NCBI GenBank assembly: GCA_903860085.1
Contig: CAIOPD010000084.1
Span: forward strand, 1 to 6,294
Direction of reading: 5' to 3'
Source: an uncultured Pseudomonadota bacterium
GTDB lineage: Bacteria > Pseudomonadota > Gammaproteobacteria > Burkholderiales > Methylophilaceae
DNA: 6,294 nucleotides
Shown: piece after piece, positions 6,238 through 6,294 of the stretch
Numbering within the stretch: the first letter of the stretch is position 1
Layout of the letters: every line of letters starts with the position of its first letter
Notes under the pieces: model-generated
The model's database searches: none
The model's input: the letters and a program-made list of their open reading frames with translations, nothing else
What the model was told of the DNA's origin: nothing
Translations under genes and position numbers: made by a program

Positions 6238-6294
6238 TGGACTTCCCCCAATATCGTAGACATTTTTCAATGTCCGATTTGTTGTTGTTCAAAC
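6238..6294 (-). mobile_element. terminal end of a probable IS3-family insertion sequence (cut by window edge)
   Basis: The sequence from 6238 starts TGGACTTCCCCC and contains AGACA at 6258-6262. This is the layout of IS3-family terminal inverted repeats: TG at the tip, a C run near position 9, and AGACA near position 21, as I recall for the IS2-like group. It begins exactly where the integrase similarity stops. On the minus strand a frame ends 29 bases inside the tip, as expected for the right end of an IS3 element whose transposase reads toward the integrase. Only 57 bases are visible, so the family call rests on recalled consensus, and the other end and target duplication are outside the window. 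Confidence 0.5.
6267..6294 (-). CDS. possible C-terminal tail of the IS transposase (partial)
   Basis: On the minus strand the last visible codons read FEQQQIGH followed by TGA at 6269-6267. IS3-family OrfB transposases often end with a segment of the type SPxxFEQQ shortly before the stop, and the stop lies the expected short distance from the element tip. Only eight residues can be seen, so this is a weak call that depends on the insertion-sequence interpretation. Confidence 0.35.

Larger units (their letters stand above)
5346..6294 (+). mobile_element. integrase-proximal end of a probable genomic island at guaA
   Basis: From the guaA stop to the window end the sequence is more AT- and A-rich than the housekeeping genes, and it carries an integrase gene pointing away from guaA. 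Arginine codon use switches from CGN to mainly AGA/AGG. The guaA 3' end is a known target of island integrases, so this fits the attL side of such an island with the integrase first. The attachment core should lie in the last codons of guaA, with a second copy at the far end outside the window. The outer boundary therefore cannot be set here, and the cargo is not visible. A nested insertion sequence begins at 6238. That this is an island, and not an isolated relic integrase, is inference. Confidence 0.6.

Noticed and set aside
6238..6294. Continuation of the integrase frame to the window end (WTSPNIVDIF...)
   Set aside because: The frame is open, but the residues do not fit a tyrosine recombinase after Box I and coincide with an IS3-like end, so it is treated as chance read-through.

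Overview
The window looks like a piece of a betaproteobacterial chromosome, most likely of the Methylophilaceae type (Methylotenera-like). The reasons are a tmRNA tag of the ANDE-YxLAA class, the gene neighbourhood ssrA-smpB / ratA-rnfH / guaB-guaA, and moderate GC with CGN-dominated arginine codons in the housekeeping genes. The taxon is inferred from gene content and order, not from a database search.

Layout. Positions 1-195 hold no convincing gene, only a minus-strand open stretch broken by a TGA that may be gene debris. A Rho-independent terminator (196-231, minus) ends the tmRNA gene ssrA (266-632, minus), which encodes the tag ANDETYSLAA. smpB, the protein partner of tmRNA, lies just upstream on the same strand (732-1181), so both main parts of the trans-translation ribosome-rescue system sit together. 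Divergent from smpB is a two-gene unit, ratA (COQ10/START-like) and rnfH (beta-grasp, GTG start). Then come guaB (IMP dehydrogenase, 2271-3731) and guaA (GMP synthase, 3777-5345). Together they catalyse IMP -> XMP -> GMP, and both appear intact with all the active-site motifs I could look for.

Right edge. Immediately after the intact guaA stop the character of the DNA changes. A 160-bp AT-rich spacer carries short direct repeats and complementary segments. It is followed by an A-rich gene for a tyrosine-recombinase (phage-type) integrase at 5506, in which 10 of 16 arginine codons are AGA/AGG, against 1 of 23 in guaA. The 3' end of guaA is a known insertion hot spot for genomic islands, so I read this as the integrase-proximal end of an island. 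The integrase reading frame appears to be broken at 6238, exactly at the codon where the catalytic Box I arginine is expected. The sequence from there resembles the terminal inverted repeat of an IS3-family insertion sequence, with the possible tail of its transposase gene on the minus strand. The window ends 57 bases into that element.

The most interesting region is therefore 5346-6294: an island end with a probably disabled integrase. The rest is a well-conserved housekeeping block. I see no CRISPR array, no rRNA, no tRNA and no clear undescribed system inside the window; any such system would lie in the island cargo beyond position 6294.
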